From Pseudomonas nunensis (GTDB lineage Bacteria > Pseudomonadota > Gammaproteobacteria > Pseudomonadales > Pseudomonadaceae): DNA of 64,000 nt. The translations under genes and the position numbers were made by a program. Positions 8,688-19,040 of this stretch are shown one piece after another. The notes beneath the pieces are model-generated. The model had not been told where the DNA came from. It saw only the letters and a program-made list of their open reading frames with translations, and searched no databases. The number at the start of each line of letters is the position of its first letter. Position 1 is the first letter of the stretch. Location of the stretch: positions 6,636,501 to 6,700,500 of the forward strand of contig NZ_CP101125.1 of NCBI RefSeq assembly GCF_024296925.1, in the 5' to 3' direction.

Positions 8688-8863
8688 GGGGGAATTCAGT
8701 AGGAATGTTCCAGTAATTTTGTGGGAGCGATCTTCGAGTCTAAGTTAACTTGTAGGGCTTATTCTTTAGAATCTAAGATGCAGAGAAACTTCCTGCGCGT
8801 CAGTAGGACGGCAAGTGTAAGAAATAGAAGAATTCAGGGGAGGTAATCGTCGTTGGAAAGCAA

Positions 8864-8887
8864 ACGGGGAGCCTGCTGGCTCCCCGT
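8864..8887 (-). terminator. Intrinsic terminator of rlmI
   Basis: A perfect 10-bp stem, ACGGGGAGCC / GGCTCCCCGT, with loop TGCT, 14 bases after the rlmI stop; a weak T-rich tail follows on the minus strand. Confidence 0.8.
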
Positions 8888-8900
8888 CAAACCCGCGTCA

Positions 8901-10097
8901 TCAGCTGTTTGGCAGCAGGCGGCAGGTTATGCTCTTGATATAGCGGGTTTCGGCGATGGCCGGGTGCACCGGGTGATCCGGGCCTTGACCGCCACGTTCC
9001 AGCATCTGGATGTTGCGATCCAGGTGACGGGCGCTGGTCAGCAGGATGTTCTGCAGGTCATCTTCCGGCAGGTGCATCGAGCACGAAGCGCTGACCAGGA
9101 TGCCGTCCTTGCTGAGCAGGCGCATGGCTTGCTCGTTCAGGCGACGGTAGGCGCCTTCACCGTTTTTCATGTCTTTCTTGCGTTTGATGAACGCCGGCGG
9201 GTCGGCCACGATCACGTCGAAACGCTCTTCGCTGGCTTTCAGCTCTTTCAGGGCTTCGAACACGTCGCCTTCGATGCAGGTCATTTTCTCGGCGACGCCG
9301 TTCAGCGCGGCGTTGCGCTCGACACCGTCGAGGGCGAAGGCCGACGCGTCGACGCAGAACACTTCACTGGCGCCGAACGCGGCGGCTTGCACGCCCCAGC
9401 CGCCGATGTAGCTGTATAGGTCGAGGACGCGTTTGCCTTTGGCGTAAGGAGCCAGGCGCGCGCGGTTCATGCGGTGGTCGTAGAACCAGCCGGTTTTCTG
9501 GCCCTGGATGACCGGTGCTTCGAATTTCACGCCGTTCTCTTCCAGTGCTACCCACTCCGGCACCAGGCCGAATACGGTTTCGACGTAGCGATTGAGGCCT
9601 TCGGCATCACGGGCGGCGGAGTCGTTCTTGAACAGAATGCCGCTTGGCTTGAGCACTTGGGTCAGCGCAGCGATCACGTCTTCTTTATGCGCTTCCATGG
9701 TCGCCGAAGCGATCTGTACCACCAGGATGTCGCCGAAACGGTCGACAACCAGGCCAGGCAGCAAGTCGGAATCACCGTAGACCAGACGATAGAACGGCTT
9801 GTCGAACAGGCGATCACGCAGGGACAGGGCGACGTTCAGGCGATGCACCAGCAGCGATTTGTCCAGCGGCAACTTGATGTCGCGCGACAGCAGGCGGGCG
9901 CAGATCAGGTTGTTCGGGCTCATGGCAACGATGCCCAGCGGTTTGCCGCTGGCGGCTTCGAGGATCGCCTGGTCACCGGCCTGAAAGCCGTGCAACGGGG
10001 TGGCGGCCACGTCGATTTCGTTGCTGTAGACCCACAAGTGGCCGTTTCGCAGGCGTCGGTCGGCGTTGGCTTTAAGGCGCAGGCTAGGCAGGGACAT
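8901..10097 (-). CDS. rlmI: 23S rRNA (cytosine-1962-C5) methyltransferase RlmI
   Basis: A 398-residue SAM-dependent methyltransferase that modifies 23S rRNA in the cytoplasm. The N-terminal PUA-like domain starts LRLKANADRRLRNGHLWVYSNE; a central region GWFYDHRMNR follows; the Rossmann domain holds VLDLYSYIGGWG (SAM loop) and VIVADPPAFIKRKKD, the DPPAF motif of the RlmI/RlmK group. A Cys in SASCSMH is the expected catalytic residue. The ATG at 10097 has GGAG seven bases upstream. Length equals E. coli RlmI (396 residues). It stands alone with its own terminator. Confidence 0.9.
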   Translation of the reverse strand: MSLPSLRLKANADRRLRNGHLWVYSNEIDVAATPLHGFQAGDQAILEAASGKPLGIVAMSPNNLICARLLSRDIKLPLDKSLLVHRLNVALSLRDRLFDKPFYRLVYGDSDLLPGLVVDRFGDILVVQIASATMEAHKEDVIAALTQVLKPSGILFKNDSAARDAEGLNRYVETVFGLVPEWVALEENGVKFEAPVIQGQKTGWFYDHRMNRARLAPYAKGKRVLDLYSYIGGWGVQAAAFGASEVFCVDASAFALDGVERNAALNGVAEKMTCIEGDVFEALKELKASEERFDVIVADPPAFIKRKKDMKNGEGAYRRLNEQAMRLLSKDGILVSASCSMHLPEDDLQNILLTSARHLDRNIQMLERGGQGPDHPVHPAIAETRYIKSITCRLLPNS

Positions 10098-10165
10098 GAC
10101 GTCGCTCCGGAAAAAAGAGCGGGAGTATAGCGTGTTGCGCAAGGCCCCGGCTCGGCAGATAGACC

Positions 10166-10257
10166 TGTGGCGAGGGAGCTTGCTCACGCTCGGCTGCGCA
10201 GCAGTCGTGATTTTGGGCCGGCTTCGCCGTCCAGCGGGAGCAAGCTCCCTCGCCACA
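10166..10257. repeat. REPIN, TGTGGCGAGGGAGC family
   Basis: Arms TGTGGCGAGGGAGCTTGCTC and GAGCAAGCTCCCTCGCCACA; the interior holds inverted CTGCGCAGCAG and GGCTTCGCCG blocks. Third REP family of the window, between divergent rlmI and the HDOD gene. Confidence 0.85.
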
Positions 10258-10382
10258 GAAGGTCGCGCATCAGCCCCAGGAATGACTGGGCAATAGATGA
10301 AATTTTCGCCGATCTGCCGGCCACGGTGTCGGATCCAACTTCATAAGGGTTAGAATCGGCGCCTGTCCCAGAGTGTGTACTT

Positions 10383-11252
10383 ATGTCCCAAGAGCTGACT
10401 TCCGAACAGATTCAACAGTCCCTGCAAGGCATCAGCGTGCCGGCCCAGCCGCAGATCATGGTGGATCTGCAGATGGAGCAGTACATGCCAGATCCGGACC
10501 TGGAAGTGATCGCGAAGCTGATTGCCCAGGACCCGGGCCTCTCCGGGGCATTGCTGAAGATCGTCAACTCGCCGTATTACGGCTTGAGTAACAAGATCGC
10601 CTCGATCCAGCGTGCGGTGAACCTGCTGGGCAGCCGTTCGATCATCAACCTGATCAACGCGCAGTCGATCAAAGGCGAGATGAACGACGACACCATCGTC
10701 ACCCTGAACCGGTTCTGGGACACGGCCCAGGATGTGGCGATGACTTGCCTGACCCTGGCCAAGCGCATCGGCTCCCAGGCCGGCGACGAGGCGTATGCAT
10801 TAGGTTTGTTCCACGATTGTGGCGTGCCGCTGATGCTCAAGCGCTTTCCCGATTACATGAAAACCCTGGAACAGGCCTACGCCAGCGCGAGTGCCGAATG
10901 CCGGGTCGTGGACACCGAGAACAAGGTCTACAACACCAATCACGCCGTGGTCGGTTACTACACCGCCAAGTCCTGGCGCCTGCCGGAACACATCAGCGCG
11001 GCCATCGCCAATCACCACAATGCGTTGGCGATCTTCACTGACGAGTCTTCGCGCAACAGTCAGCTGAAAAACCTGCTGTCGATCCTGAAAATGGCCGAGC
11101 ACATTTGTGCGTCCTATCGGGTGCTGGGCAACCAGACCGAGGACCACGAGTGGAACAGCATCGGGCCTTTGGTGCTCGATTATGTCGGCCTCTCGGATTA
11201 CGATTTCGAGACCCTCAAACAAACGATTCGTGACCTCGGCGCTCATCACTGA
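10383..11252 (+). CDS. HDOD domain signalling protein
   Basis: A 289-residue cytoplasmic protein almost wholly made of an HDOD domain: [52 protein letters not shown] and [13 protein letters not shown]. The HD pair survives in FHDCG but the other metal-binding residues of true HD phosphohydrolases are not obvious, so it is probably a protein-interaction module in signalling, as with other HDOD proteins. The mutM start lies 25 bases downstream on the same strand, so co-transcription with mutM is likely. No exact partner can be named from sequence. Confidence 0.85.
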   Translation: MSQELTSEQIQQSLQGISVPAQPQIMVDLQMEQYMPDPDLEVIAKLIAQDPGLSGALLKIVNSPYYGLSNKIASIQRAVNLLGSRSIINLINAQSIKGEMNDDTIVTLNRFWDTAQDVAMTCLTLAKRIGSQAGDEAYALGLFHDCGVPLMLKRFPDYMKTLEQAYASASAECRVVDTENKVYNTNHAVVGYYTAKSWRLPEHISAAIANHHNALAIFTDESSRNSQLKNLLSILKMAEHICASYRVLGNQTEDHEWNSIGPLVLDYVGLSDYDFETLKQTIRDLGAHH

Positions 11253-11277
11253 GTGCCCGGTATTTCCTGAGAACAGC

Positions 11278-12090
11278 ATGCCTGAACTGCCAGAAGTCGA
11301 AACCACCCGCCGGGGCATCGCCCCGCACCTGGAAGGCCAACGGGTCAGCCGGGTCATCGTGCGTGAGCGGCGTCTGCGCTGGCCGATTCCCGAAGACCTG
11401 GACGTGCGTCTGTCCGGCCAGCGCATTGTGCTGGTGGAGCGTCGCGCCAAGTACCTGTTGATCAATGCCGAGGTCGGCACGTTGATCAGCCATTTGGGCA
11501 TGTCGGGCAATTTGCGTCTGGTGGAAGTCGGCACGCCGGCGGCCAAGCATGAGCATGTGGACATCGAACTCGAGTCCGGTCTGGCGTTGCGTTACACCGA
11601 TCCGAGACGGTTTGGTGCGATGCTCTGGAGCCTCGACCCGCTCAATCACGAATTGCTGCTTCGCCTGGGGCCGGAGCCGTTGACCGACCTGTTCGACGGC
11701 GAGCGCTTGTTCCAGCAATCCCGTGGGCGTTCCATGGCGGTCAAGCCGTTCATCATGGACAACGCGGTGGTGGTGGGTGTCGGCAATATCTATGCGACCG
11801 AAGCGCTGTTCGCCGCAGGCATCGACCCGCGCCGCGAGGCCAAGAGCATTTCCCGGGCGCGCTACCTGAAACTGGCGATCGAGATCAAACGCATCCTCGC
11901 CCATGCCATCGAGCGCGGCGGCACGACGTTGCGCGACTTTATCGGTGGCGACGGCCAGCCGGGCTATTTCCAGCAGGAATTGTTCGTCTACGGCCGGGGC
12001 AGCGAGCCGTGCAAAGTCTGCGGCACGGAGTTGCGCAGTGTGACCCTGGGCCAGCGCGCCAGCGTCTTTTGCCCGCGCTGCCAGAGCTGA
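11278..12090 (+). CDS. mutM: Formamidopyrimidine-DNA glycosylase
   Basis: Removes 8-oxoguanine and formamidopyrimidines from DNA and nicks the abasic site. The 270 residues start M-PELPEVET, with the catalytic N-terminal proline and Glu (P2, E3 of the mature enzyme), and end in a zinc finger CKVCGTEL...FCPRCQ (four cysteines). [17 protein letters not shown] and the Lys in YLLINAEVG are family features. All catalytic parts are intact. Confidence 0.97.
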   Translation: MPELPEVETTRRGIAPHLEGQRVSRVIVRERRLRWPIPEDLDVRLSGQRIVLVERRAKYLLINAEVGTLISHLGMSGNLRLVEVGTPAAKHEHVDIELESGLALRYTDPRRFGAMLWSLDPLNHELLLRLGPEPLTDLFDGERLFQQSRGRSMAVKPFIMDNAVVVGVGNIYATEALFAAGIDPRREAKSISRARYLKLAIEIKRILAHAIERGGTTLRDFIGGDGQPGYFQQELFVYGRGSEPCKVCGTELRSVTLGQRASVFCPRCQS

Positions 12091-12144
12091 GACGTCCGAC
12101 GGTCTATAGTCAGTGTTCTCACTGCCTAGCCGAAGGACCGTGCC

Positions 12145-12468
12145 ATGAATTCGTTTCGAACCTTTGCCGTTGTCATGCTGCTGAGCGTTGCTGTGCCGAC
12201 GCTGGCGGCTGAAAACGGCAGCGGCAACCCGCGTTACACCATTCAGAACCCACCGGCCTACGCCATGATCGGCGATTTGCTGATTGCCCGACCTTTGCTG
12301 GTGGCGGCAACGGTGATCGGTGCGGGGGTGTTTGTGGTGTCGTTGCCGTTTACCGCACTGGGTGGCGGCGTGGGCGATGCGGGGCAGGCGTTGGTGGTCG
12401 ATCCGGCGAAAGCCGCGTTTGTGCGGTGCCTGGGGTGTATCGGGGAAGGGTTTGAGCAGCGGGAGTGA
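12145..12468 (+). CDS. Small exported or membrane protein of unknown function
   Basis: 107 residues. Residues 1-21 form a signal peptide (hydrophobic core [13 protein letters not shown], cleavage near LAA-EN). A second hydrophobic stretch [22 protein letters not shown] (about residues 53-74) should span the inner membrane, followed by a short tail with a Cys pair, CLGC. Similar proteins are conserved next to mutM in pseudomonads and are sometimes labelled multidrug transporter, which the size does not support. It lies 54 bases after mutM. Confidence 0.75.
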   Translation: MNSFRTFAVVMLLSVAVPTLAAENGSGNPRYTIQNPPAYAMIGDLLIARPLLVAATVIGAGVFVVSLPFTALGGGVGDAGQALVVDPAKAAFVRCLGCIGEGFEQRE

Positions 12469-12503
12469 AGGCAGTTAGATTTCAGGTGTGGCGGATGGCC
12501 TCA

Positions 12504-12596
12504 TCGCGAGCAAGCTCGCTCCCACATGGGATCTGCTGTGTTCACACACTCTGATTAACAACCCAGATCAAATGTGGGAGCGGGTTTGCTCGCGAA
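12504..12596. repeat. REPIN, GTGGGAGCGGGC family, inverted arrangement
   Basis: Arms TCGCGAGCAAGCTCGCTCCC and TGTGGGAGCGGGTTTGCTCG, each with one mismatch to the family; the GCGAA ends point outward. Between the convergent unknown gene and ferredoxin. Confidence 0.85.
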
Positions 12597-12629
12597 GAGG
12601 CCCGCAAACACGCCGCAAAACCATCAGGC

Positions 12630-13535
<906 letters not shown>

Positions 13536-13578
13536 TTAGGTAAGAAAGCACTATAGACGATGGGAATATTGCGATTTT

Positions 13579-15174
13579 TCATGGGTTTTTCAGGCGATCG
13601 ACCAACGCTGTCGCCAGTTGCGCGGTCAGCCCGTACACCGATAATTGCGGGTTTGCGCCAATGCTGGTGGGGAACAGCGAGCCATCGTGGATCGACAGAT
13701 TGCTGATCTGATGATGTCGGCCGAGGCTGTCGGTCACCGCGTTTTTCGGGTCTTCACCCATCGCGCAACCGCCCATCACATGGGCGCTGCCCAGGCGTGT
13801 GCGATACAGCTCAAGGCTCAATCCGTCGATCAACGTGCGGGCTTCGGCGAGGGTTTTCACGTAACGCGCGTCGGCGTGCATCGGCATCACCGCTTTGGCG
13901 CCGCCGGCAAACTGGATCTCGGCCATGCTGTGGAACGCCCGACGCAAACCGTCCCAGGCGTAAGGTGAAACCTGATAATCGAGCACTGGCGTGGTATCGC
14001 CGCGCAACTCGACGTTACCGCCAGGGCTGTCCGGGTGGAAACCGTCGCGCAGCAACGCCAGCATGGCATGGGTGTGCGGCAGGTTTTCCATGTGCTGCGA
14101 GTTTTCCTGGCCGAAGCCGCCGAGTAGGGTCGCCGCCAGCGCCGGTTGCAGCGGCGGGACTTCGAGCTTGTAGGACATTTTGCCGGTGGTGCCGTCCTGC
14201 CACTGGAAATGGTCGGAATAGATCGACTGCGGCGCCCCGTAGAACGGGTTGATCACCTCGTCGAACAGCCCGGCGGACATGTTCACCAAGTGCAGGAAAG
14301 TTCGGGTGCCCAGGCGTTTGTGCGGGTCGGGCGCGTCGGAACGCAACAGCAGCGCCGGGCTATTGATCCCGCCACCGGCCAGCACGTAATGCCGTGCCTT
14401 GACCGTGATGCGGCGACCGGTAGGCGCGACGCAACGCTCGTCCATCGCCACGCAATCCAGGCCGGTGACCTTGCCATCCTTGATCGACAGTTTCTCGGCG
14501 CGCGCCAGATAAAGCAGCTCGCCACCCTTTTCCAGGGTCGCCGGAATGGTCGTCACCATCATCGATTGCTTGGCGTTGGTCGGGCAGCCCATGCCGCAGT
14601 AGCCGAGGTTCCAGCAGCCGCGCACATTGCGCGGGATCACGTGCCAGCTGTAGCCGAGTTGCTCGCAGCCCTTGCGGATCACGTCGTTGTTGGCGTTGGG
14701 CGGAACCATCCACGGTGCGACGCCGAGGCGTTGTTCCATTTTCTCGAACCACGGCGCCATGTCGGCGGGACTATGACCTTTGACGTTGTGTTCCTTGGCC
14801 CAGTGTTCCAGGGTCGGGTCCGGGGTGCGAAAGCTTGAAGTCCAGTTGATTAGCGTAGTACCGCCGACTGCCCGGCCCTGCAGGATGGTGATCGCGCCGT
14901 CCTTGCTCATGCGGCCGATTCCTTCCTGATAGAGGCTGGCGTAGGCCTGGTCTTCGAGCATCTTGAAGTCGCTGCTGGTCTTTAGCGGGCCTTCTTCGAT
15001 CAGCAACACCTTGTAGCCGGCGGCGCTGAGGATTTCCGCCGTGGTCCCGCCGCCGGCGCCGCTGCCGATGATGGCTACGTCGGCTTCCAGGGTCAGGTCC
15101 TGAGTCAATTGCGAACCGTTGTAGGTTTTCCAGCCACGGGCCAGGCCTTCGCGGAACGGATCGGGTACGGGCAT
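13579..15174 (-). CDS. GMC family FAD-dependent oxidoreductase
   Basis: 531 residues of the glucose-methanol-choline oxidoreductase family. The FAD-binding loop is VAIIGSGAGGGTTAE (residues 33-47); GGTTLINW is the second GMC motif, and the C-terminal half has GSAHVMGGCAMG and DGSLFPTSIGANPQL, which hold the catalytic His region. Cysteine-rich CWNLGYCGMGCPTNAK resembles the Fe-S-like stretch of long-chain alcohol oxidases and gluconate dehydrogenases. No signal peptide is seen. It lies in a set with the Tat lipoprotein and the aldehyde dehydrogenase, suggesting oxidation of an alcohol to aldehyde then acid. The substrate is unknown. Confidence 0.88.
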   Translation of the reverse strand: MPVPDPFREGLARGWKTYNGSQLTQDLTLEADVAIIGSGAGGGTTAEILSAAGYKVLLIEEGPLKTSSDFKMLEDQAYASLYQEGIGRMSKDGAITILQGRAVGGTTLINWTSSFRTPDPTLEHWAKEHNVKGHSPADMAPWFEKMEQRLGVAPWMVPPNANNDVIRKGCEQLGYSWHVIPRNVRGCWNLGYCGMGCPTNAKQSMMVTTIPATLEKGGELLYLARAEKLSIKDGKVTGLDCVAMDERCVAPTGRRITVKARHYVLAGGGINSPALLLRSDAPDPHKRLGTRTFLHLVNMSAGLFDEVINPFYGAPQSIYSDHFQWQDGTTGKMSYKLEVPPLQPALAATLLGGFGQENSQHMENLPHTHAMLALLRDGFHPDSPGGNVELRGDTTPVLDYQVSPYAWDGLRRAFHSMAEIQFAGGAKAVMPMHADARYVKTLAEARTLIDGLSLELYRTRLGSAHVMGGCAMGEDPKNAVTDSLGRHHQISNLSIHDGSLFPTSIGANPQLSVYGLTAQLATALVDRLKNP

Positions 15175-15227
15175 CTCTGGGTTCTCTTATAGTTATTTTT
15201 GAGGGCTGTGGTGAGTCGGCTGGCGCC

Positions 15228-15292
15228 TTCGCGGGCAAGCCTCACTCCTACAGGAACGCGCAGCCTTTGTAGGAGCGAGGCTTGCCCGCGAA
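15228..15292. repeat. REPIN, GTAGGAGCGAGGC family
   Basis: Arms TTCGCGGGCAAGCCTCACTC and GTAGGAGCGAGGCTTGCCCG with one mismatch; GCGAA ends point outward. It separates the Tat protein gene from the GMC gene inside what should be one transcription unit. Confidence 0.88.
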
Positions 15293-15307
15293 GGGGTCGC
15301 CACGGAT

Positions 15308-15853
15308 TCAAACCGTGGGAGGCCCCGGATACCCGCAATGCGCCCAAGACTCCGCCCGGCTGTACCACGCCATCATCACCAGTTGCAGCAATGAGCTATG
15401 CCCCATGCGCAGCAAACTCAACGAACTGTTTTCCCAGCGATCGAGGAAATGCCGGATCTCATCGGCGGAAGCGTTTTCCCAACTGCCCCAAATCCCGGTC
15501 AGCGGCCCGCGAGTCACGGCCATTCCGAGCACATCGAACAACTGCCGGGTCAGCTTGAGCATTTCCGGCGAGAGATGATTGAGGCCGTTATCCAGGGTTT
15601 TCAGGGTGCCATCGACCGCCGCCGGCATTTTCTCGGTGGCCACGGCGCCGTCGAGCATCACCGGGATCAGCGCCCGCAAAAACAGCAGGTCGCCGCTGCG
15701 CAGAATTGCAAAACCGTCAGCGGAAATACTCGACGAGCAACCACTGAGGCTCGCCCCCAACCCGGCCGTGGCCAGGAAGGCGCTGGCACCGAGGCTGAAT
15801 TTCAGCAGGCCGCGCCGTGACAGCGCGGGTGTATCGGACAGGCTTGGGCTCAT
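15308..15853 (-). CDS. Tat-exported lipoprotein, gluconate 2-dehydrogenase subunit 3-like
   Basis: 181 residues. The N-terminus has a twin-arginine signal, SRRGLLKFSL (residues 12-21), followed by a hydrophobic core and a lipobox LSGC at about residues 36-39, so it should be exported folded and lipid-anchored. The mature part resembles the small accessory subunit of membrane-bound sugar and alcohol dehydrogenases. Lying directly upstream of a GMC flavoprotein without a signal, it may carry that partner through the Tat pore; this is inference. Clustered with the aldehyde dehydrogenase 28 bases upstream. Confidence 0.8.
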   Translation of the reverse strand: MSPSLSDTPALSRRGLLKFSLGASAFLATAGLGASLSGCSSSISADGFAILRSGDLLFLRALIPVMLDGAVATEKMPAAVDGTLKTLDNGLNHLSPEMLKLTRQLFDVLGMAVTRGPLTGIWGSWENASADEIRHFLDRWENSSLSLLRMGHSSLLQLVMMAWYSRAESWAHCGYPGPPTV

Positions 15854-15881
15854 TATTGTTATTACCCGGCGGTGAGGAGCG

Positions 15882-17312
15882 TTAGCGGATAAACAGCTTC
15901 TGAATCAGTTTCTGGATCGCTTTGCCGTACGGCGGGTAGATCAACTTCGCCGCGTTGAAGCGCTGTTTGATCAGCACACCCTTGGCCTTGCTGAAGGTCA
16001 GGAAACCTTCGTGTCCATGGTAATGGCCCATGCCTGAAGCGCCGATGCCGCCGAACGGCATGTCGTCCTGGGCCACATGCAGCAGCGTGTCGTTCAGGCA
16101 CACGCCGCCGGAATGGGTTTCGTGGAGTACGCGATTCTGTTCGCGCTTGTCGTAGCCGAAGTAGTACAGCGCCAGTGGGCGAGGGCGTTGATTGATGTAG
16201 GCAAATGCCTGATCCAGATCGCTGTACGGCACGATCGGCAACAGCGGGCCGAAGATTTCGTCCTGCATCACCGTCATGTCGTCACTGACATTCAACAGCA
16301 GGCTATGGCCCATGCGCCGGCCCTGGCCCTGGTCGAACAACGGAATCAGCAACGCGCCCTTGCTGGTGGCATCGCTGAGATAACCGTTGAGCCGCGCCAG
16401 TTGTCGGTCATTGATGATCGCGGTGTAGTCCGGGTTGTCGGCGAGTGTCGGATAAAACCCGCGAACTGCCTGGCGATAGGCTTCGACAAAGGAACCGACA
16501 CGCTCTTCCGGCACCAGCACGTAGTCCGGGGCGACACAGGTTTGCCCGGCGTTGAGGGTCTTGCCGAAAGCGATGCGCTCGGCGGCGTCCTTGAGCGGCA
16601 CGTCCCGGGAAACGATGGCAGGGGACTTGCCGCCCAGTTCGAGGGTCACCGGAGTCAGGTTTTCCGCCGCCGCGCGCATCACGTGTTTGCCGATGCTGGT
16701 GGCGCCGGTGAACAACAAGTGATCAAACTTCAGCCGCGAGAACGCGACGCCGATATCCGCTTCGCCGAGCACTACGCAGACCAGGTCTTGCGGGAAGACC
16801 CGGGTGAGCAACTCCTTGAGCAGCAACCCGGTGGCCGGTGTGGATTCGCTGAGTTTGAGCATCACCCGATTACCCGCCGACAACGCGCCCACCAGCGGCC
16901 CGATGGCCAGGTACAACGGGTAATTCCAGGGCACGATCACGCCGACCACGCCCAGCGGTTGATAAACCACTTTGGCTGACGCCGGTTGGAAAGCGATGCC
17001 GACCTTGCGCCGCGACGGTCTCATCCAGCCCTTGAGGTGCTGACTGGCGTAGTGGATGCCATGCAGGCTCGGCATCAGCTCGGCGAGCAGGGTTTCGTCG
17101 GCGCTGCGATGGCTGAAATCCTGGCTGATTGCATCGATCAATGCCTGCCGTTCATTGCTCAACAGTTCGCGCAATGTCTTGAGCCATTGTTGGCGCTGGG
17201 CGGCCGGTGGCATCGGGTTGGCGGCGTAGGCGACGCGTTGCGCCTCGAACAAAGTCTGGAGCTCGTCCAACGGCTGCTGTAGGTTCTGCAGATAAGCAAT
17301 GTCGGCGGACAT
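15882..17312 (-). CDS. NAD(P)-dependent aldehyde dehydrogenase, coniferyl aldehyde dehydrogenase type
   Basis: 476 residues of the ALDH superfamily; oxidises an aldehyde to the acid. Catalytic Cys lies in NAGQTCVAPDY, the general base Glu in TLELGGKSP, and the nucleotide-binding region is FTGATSIGKHVM. IVPWNYPLYLAIGPLVGALSAGN and the short C-terminal hydrophobic tail resemble the CalB and fatty-aldehyde subgroup. First gene of the minus-strand set ALDH, Tat lipoprotein, GMC; divergent from a TetR regulator that probably controls it. Confidence 0.9.
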   Translation of the reverse strand: MSADIAYLQNLQQPLDELQTLFEAQRVAYAANPMPPAAQRQQWLKTLRELLSNERQALIDAISQDFSHRSADETLLAELMPSLHGIHYASQHLKGWMRPSRRKVGIAFQPASAKVVYQPLGVVGVIVPWNYPLYLAIGPLVGALSAGNRVMLKLSESTPATGLLLKELLTRVFPQDLVCVVLGEADIGVAFSRLKFDHLLFTGATSIGKHVMRAAAENLTPVTLELGGKSPAIVSRDVPLKDAAERIAFGKTLNAGQTCVAPDYVLVPEERVGSFVEAYRQAVRGFYPTLADNPDYTAIINDRQLARLNGYLSDATSKGALLIPLFDQGQGRRMGHSLLLNVSDDMTVMQDEIFGPLLPIVPYSDLDQAFAYINQRPRPLALYYFGYDKREQNRVLHETHSGGVCLNDTLLHVAQDDMPFGGIGASGMGHYHGHEGFLTFSKAKGVLIKQRFNAAKLIYPPYGKAIQKLIQKLFIR

Positions 17313-17347
17313 GGTCGGCTCCGGATTTATTATAATTAGGCACTTTT

Positions 17348-17363
17348 TAGAGTCTATGCTCTA
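17348..17363. promoter_or_regulatory. Candidate TetR operator in the ALDH/tetR divergent promoter
   Basis: TAGAGTCTATGCTCTA is an inverted repeat (TAGAG / CTCTA around six bases) in the 146-base gap between the two divergent genes, about 36 bases upstream of the ALDH start. Position and symmetry suit binding by the neighbouring regulator; not proven. Confidence 0.45.
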
Positions 17364-17458
17364 TAAAGTCAAATGACTTCCTGACGCACCTTTGTTTTAT
17401 CCACTCCCGGATAGGTCGTAAGATGCCCGTCATCGCACTCTGAATTAAAGCTCAAGCC

Positions 17459-18130
17459 ATGGCCCCACGGATCAAAACCAGCGAGCGCATCGTGCAGAAC
17501 AGCCTGGAGCTGTTCAATCAACAGGGCGAGCGCAGCATTAGCACCAACCATATCGCTGCCCACATGGAAATTTCCCCGGGCAACCTGTACTACCACTTCC
17601 CCAACAAGCAGGCGATCATCGCCGTGTTGTTCAGTGAGTACGAAACCCTGGTGGACAGCTTCCTGCGCCCACCCCAGGGGCGCGCCGCCACGGTGGAAGA
17701 CAAGCGCTACTACCTCAAGGAGCTGCTGTCGGCGATGTGGCGCTACCGGTTCCTGCATCGCGACCTCGAACATTTGCTCGAGAGCGACCCGGACCTGGCC
17801 GCTCGTTACCGGCGCTTTTCCCAGCGCTGCGTGATCCAGGGCACGGCCATCTATGTCGGGTTCGTCGAGGCTGGCATCCTCAACATGGACCGCGTGCAGA
17901 TTGAATCCCTGACGATCAATGCCTGGATCATCCTCACGTCATGGGTGCGTTTCCTGTGCACCACGCGGGAAAACTCCAATCACTTGAGCGAGCAGGCGAT
18001 CAAGCGCGGGGTCTATCAGGTGTTGGTGCTGGAAGCCGGGTTTGTCACCGATCAGGCGCGCGCCGAGGTCAATGCACTGTTCGAAGAGTTTTACGTGCCG
18101 CTGGCCCAAGCCCTGGAAGATGTGAAGTAG
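17459..18130 (+). CDS. TetR family transcriptional regulator
   Basis: 223 residues. The N-terminal DNA-binding domain has the helix-turn-helix NHIAAHMEISPGNLYYHFPNKQAI (about residues 29-52), the classic TetR pattern ending LYYHFxNK. The C-terminal ligand domain is helical without a recognised ligand motif. It is divergent from the aldehyde dehydrogenase set, so it probably senses an alcohol, aldehyde or fatty compound and represses that set. The sulfurtransferase gene starts 33 bases downstream and may be co-transcribed. Confidence 0.9.
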   Translation: MAPRIKTSERIVQNSLELFNQQGERSISTNHIAAHMEISPGNLYYHFPNKQAIIAVLFSEYETLVDSFLRPPQGRAATVEDKRYYLKELLSAMWRYRFLHRDLEHLLESDPDLAARYRRFSQRCVIQGTAIYVGFVEAGILNMDRVQIESLTINAWIILTSWVRFLCTTRENSNHLSEQAIKRGVYQVLVLEAGFVTDQARAEVNALFEEFYVPLAQALEDVK

Positions 18131-18163
18131 GATCAAGCACCGACTTAAGCACAGGAGCCCGTT

Positions 18164-19018
18164 ATGCCCATTGCGCAACTGATCAGCCCTCAAGCGTTGG
18201 ACCTGAAAAAGGAGCAGCCGGGGCTGGTGATTCTGGATTGTCGTTTTGCCCTCGAAGACCCGGACTACGGTCAGCGCAGTTATGCCGAAGGTCATATCGC
18301 CGGGTCGAGCTTTGCCGATCTGGAGCGGGATCTGAGCGGGACTATCGTCAAAGGCGTTACCGGGCGTCATCCGTTGCCGGAACCCGATGACCTGATCGAA
18401 CGCTTGCAAGCCTGGGGCATCAACGCCGACAGCGAAGTGGTTTTGTACGACGATGGCCCCGGTGCTTTCGCGGCGCGGGCGTGGTGGTTGCTGGCCTGGC
18501 TGGGCAAACGCGATGGCGTGTTCATCCTCGATGGCGGGCTCAAGGCCTGGCACGCGGCCGGGTTGCCGTTGAGCCTCGATGCGCCTTCGGTTGTACGTGG
18601 CACCTTCAACGGCACGCCGGATGTTTCAGTGGTGCTCAGCGCCGAACAACTCCAGCAGCGTCTCGGCCAACCGGCACTGACCCTGCTTGATGCCCGCGCC
18701 TTGCCGCGCTTCAAGGGCGAAGTGGAACCGATCGATCCGATTGCCGGGCACATCCCCGGCGCGCAGTGTGCGGCGTTCACGGAAAACCTGGGCGGCGATG
18801 GGCGCTTCCTGCCGGCTGATCAGCTCAAGCAGCGCTATGCGGCGAAACTCGGTGATCGTTCGCCTACAGAACTGGTGGCGTATTGCGGATCTGGCGTGAC
18901 GGCGTGCCACAACCTGTTTGCGTTGTGCCTCGCGGGATATCCGTTGGGGTCGTTGTATGCCGGGTCGTGGAGTGAGTGGATCAACGAGCCGGCGCGGGGC
19001 ATCGCTACCGGCGAATAA
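18164..19018 (+). CDS. Rhodanese-type sulfurtransferase (thiosulfate / 3-mercaptopyruvate)
   Basis: 284 residues with two rhodanese domains, of which the second is catalytic. The active-site loop is YCGSGVTACHN; CG-S-G-V-T is the form seen in 3-mercaptopyruvate sulfurtransferases, while thiosulfate enzymes usually carry CRKGVT. The first domain has YAEGHIAGSSFADLE and DDGPGAFAARAWWLL. It moves sulfane sulfur to cyanide, thiols or other acceptors in the cytoplasm. AGGAG lies eight bases upstream of the ATG. Confidence 0.88.
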   Translation: MPIAQLISPQALDLKKEQPGLVILDCRFALEDPDYGQRSYAEGHIAGSSFADLERDLSGTIVKGVTGRHPLPEPDDLIERLQAWGINADSEVVLYDDGPGAFAARAWWLLAWLGKRDGVFILDGGLKAWHAAGLPLSLDAPSVVRGTFNGTPDVSVVLSAEQLQQRLGQPALTLLDARALPRFKGEVEPIDPIAGHIPGAQCAAFTENLGGDGRFLPADQLKQRYAAKLGDRSPTELVAYCGSGVTACHNLFALCLAGYPLGSLYAGSWSEWINEPARGIATGE

Positions 19019-19040
19019 CCCCCACACACAGAAGATCCCC

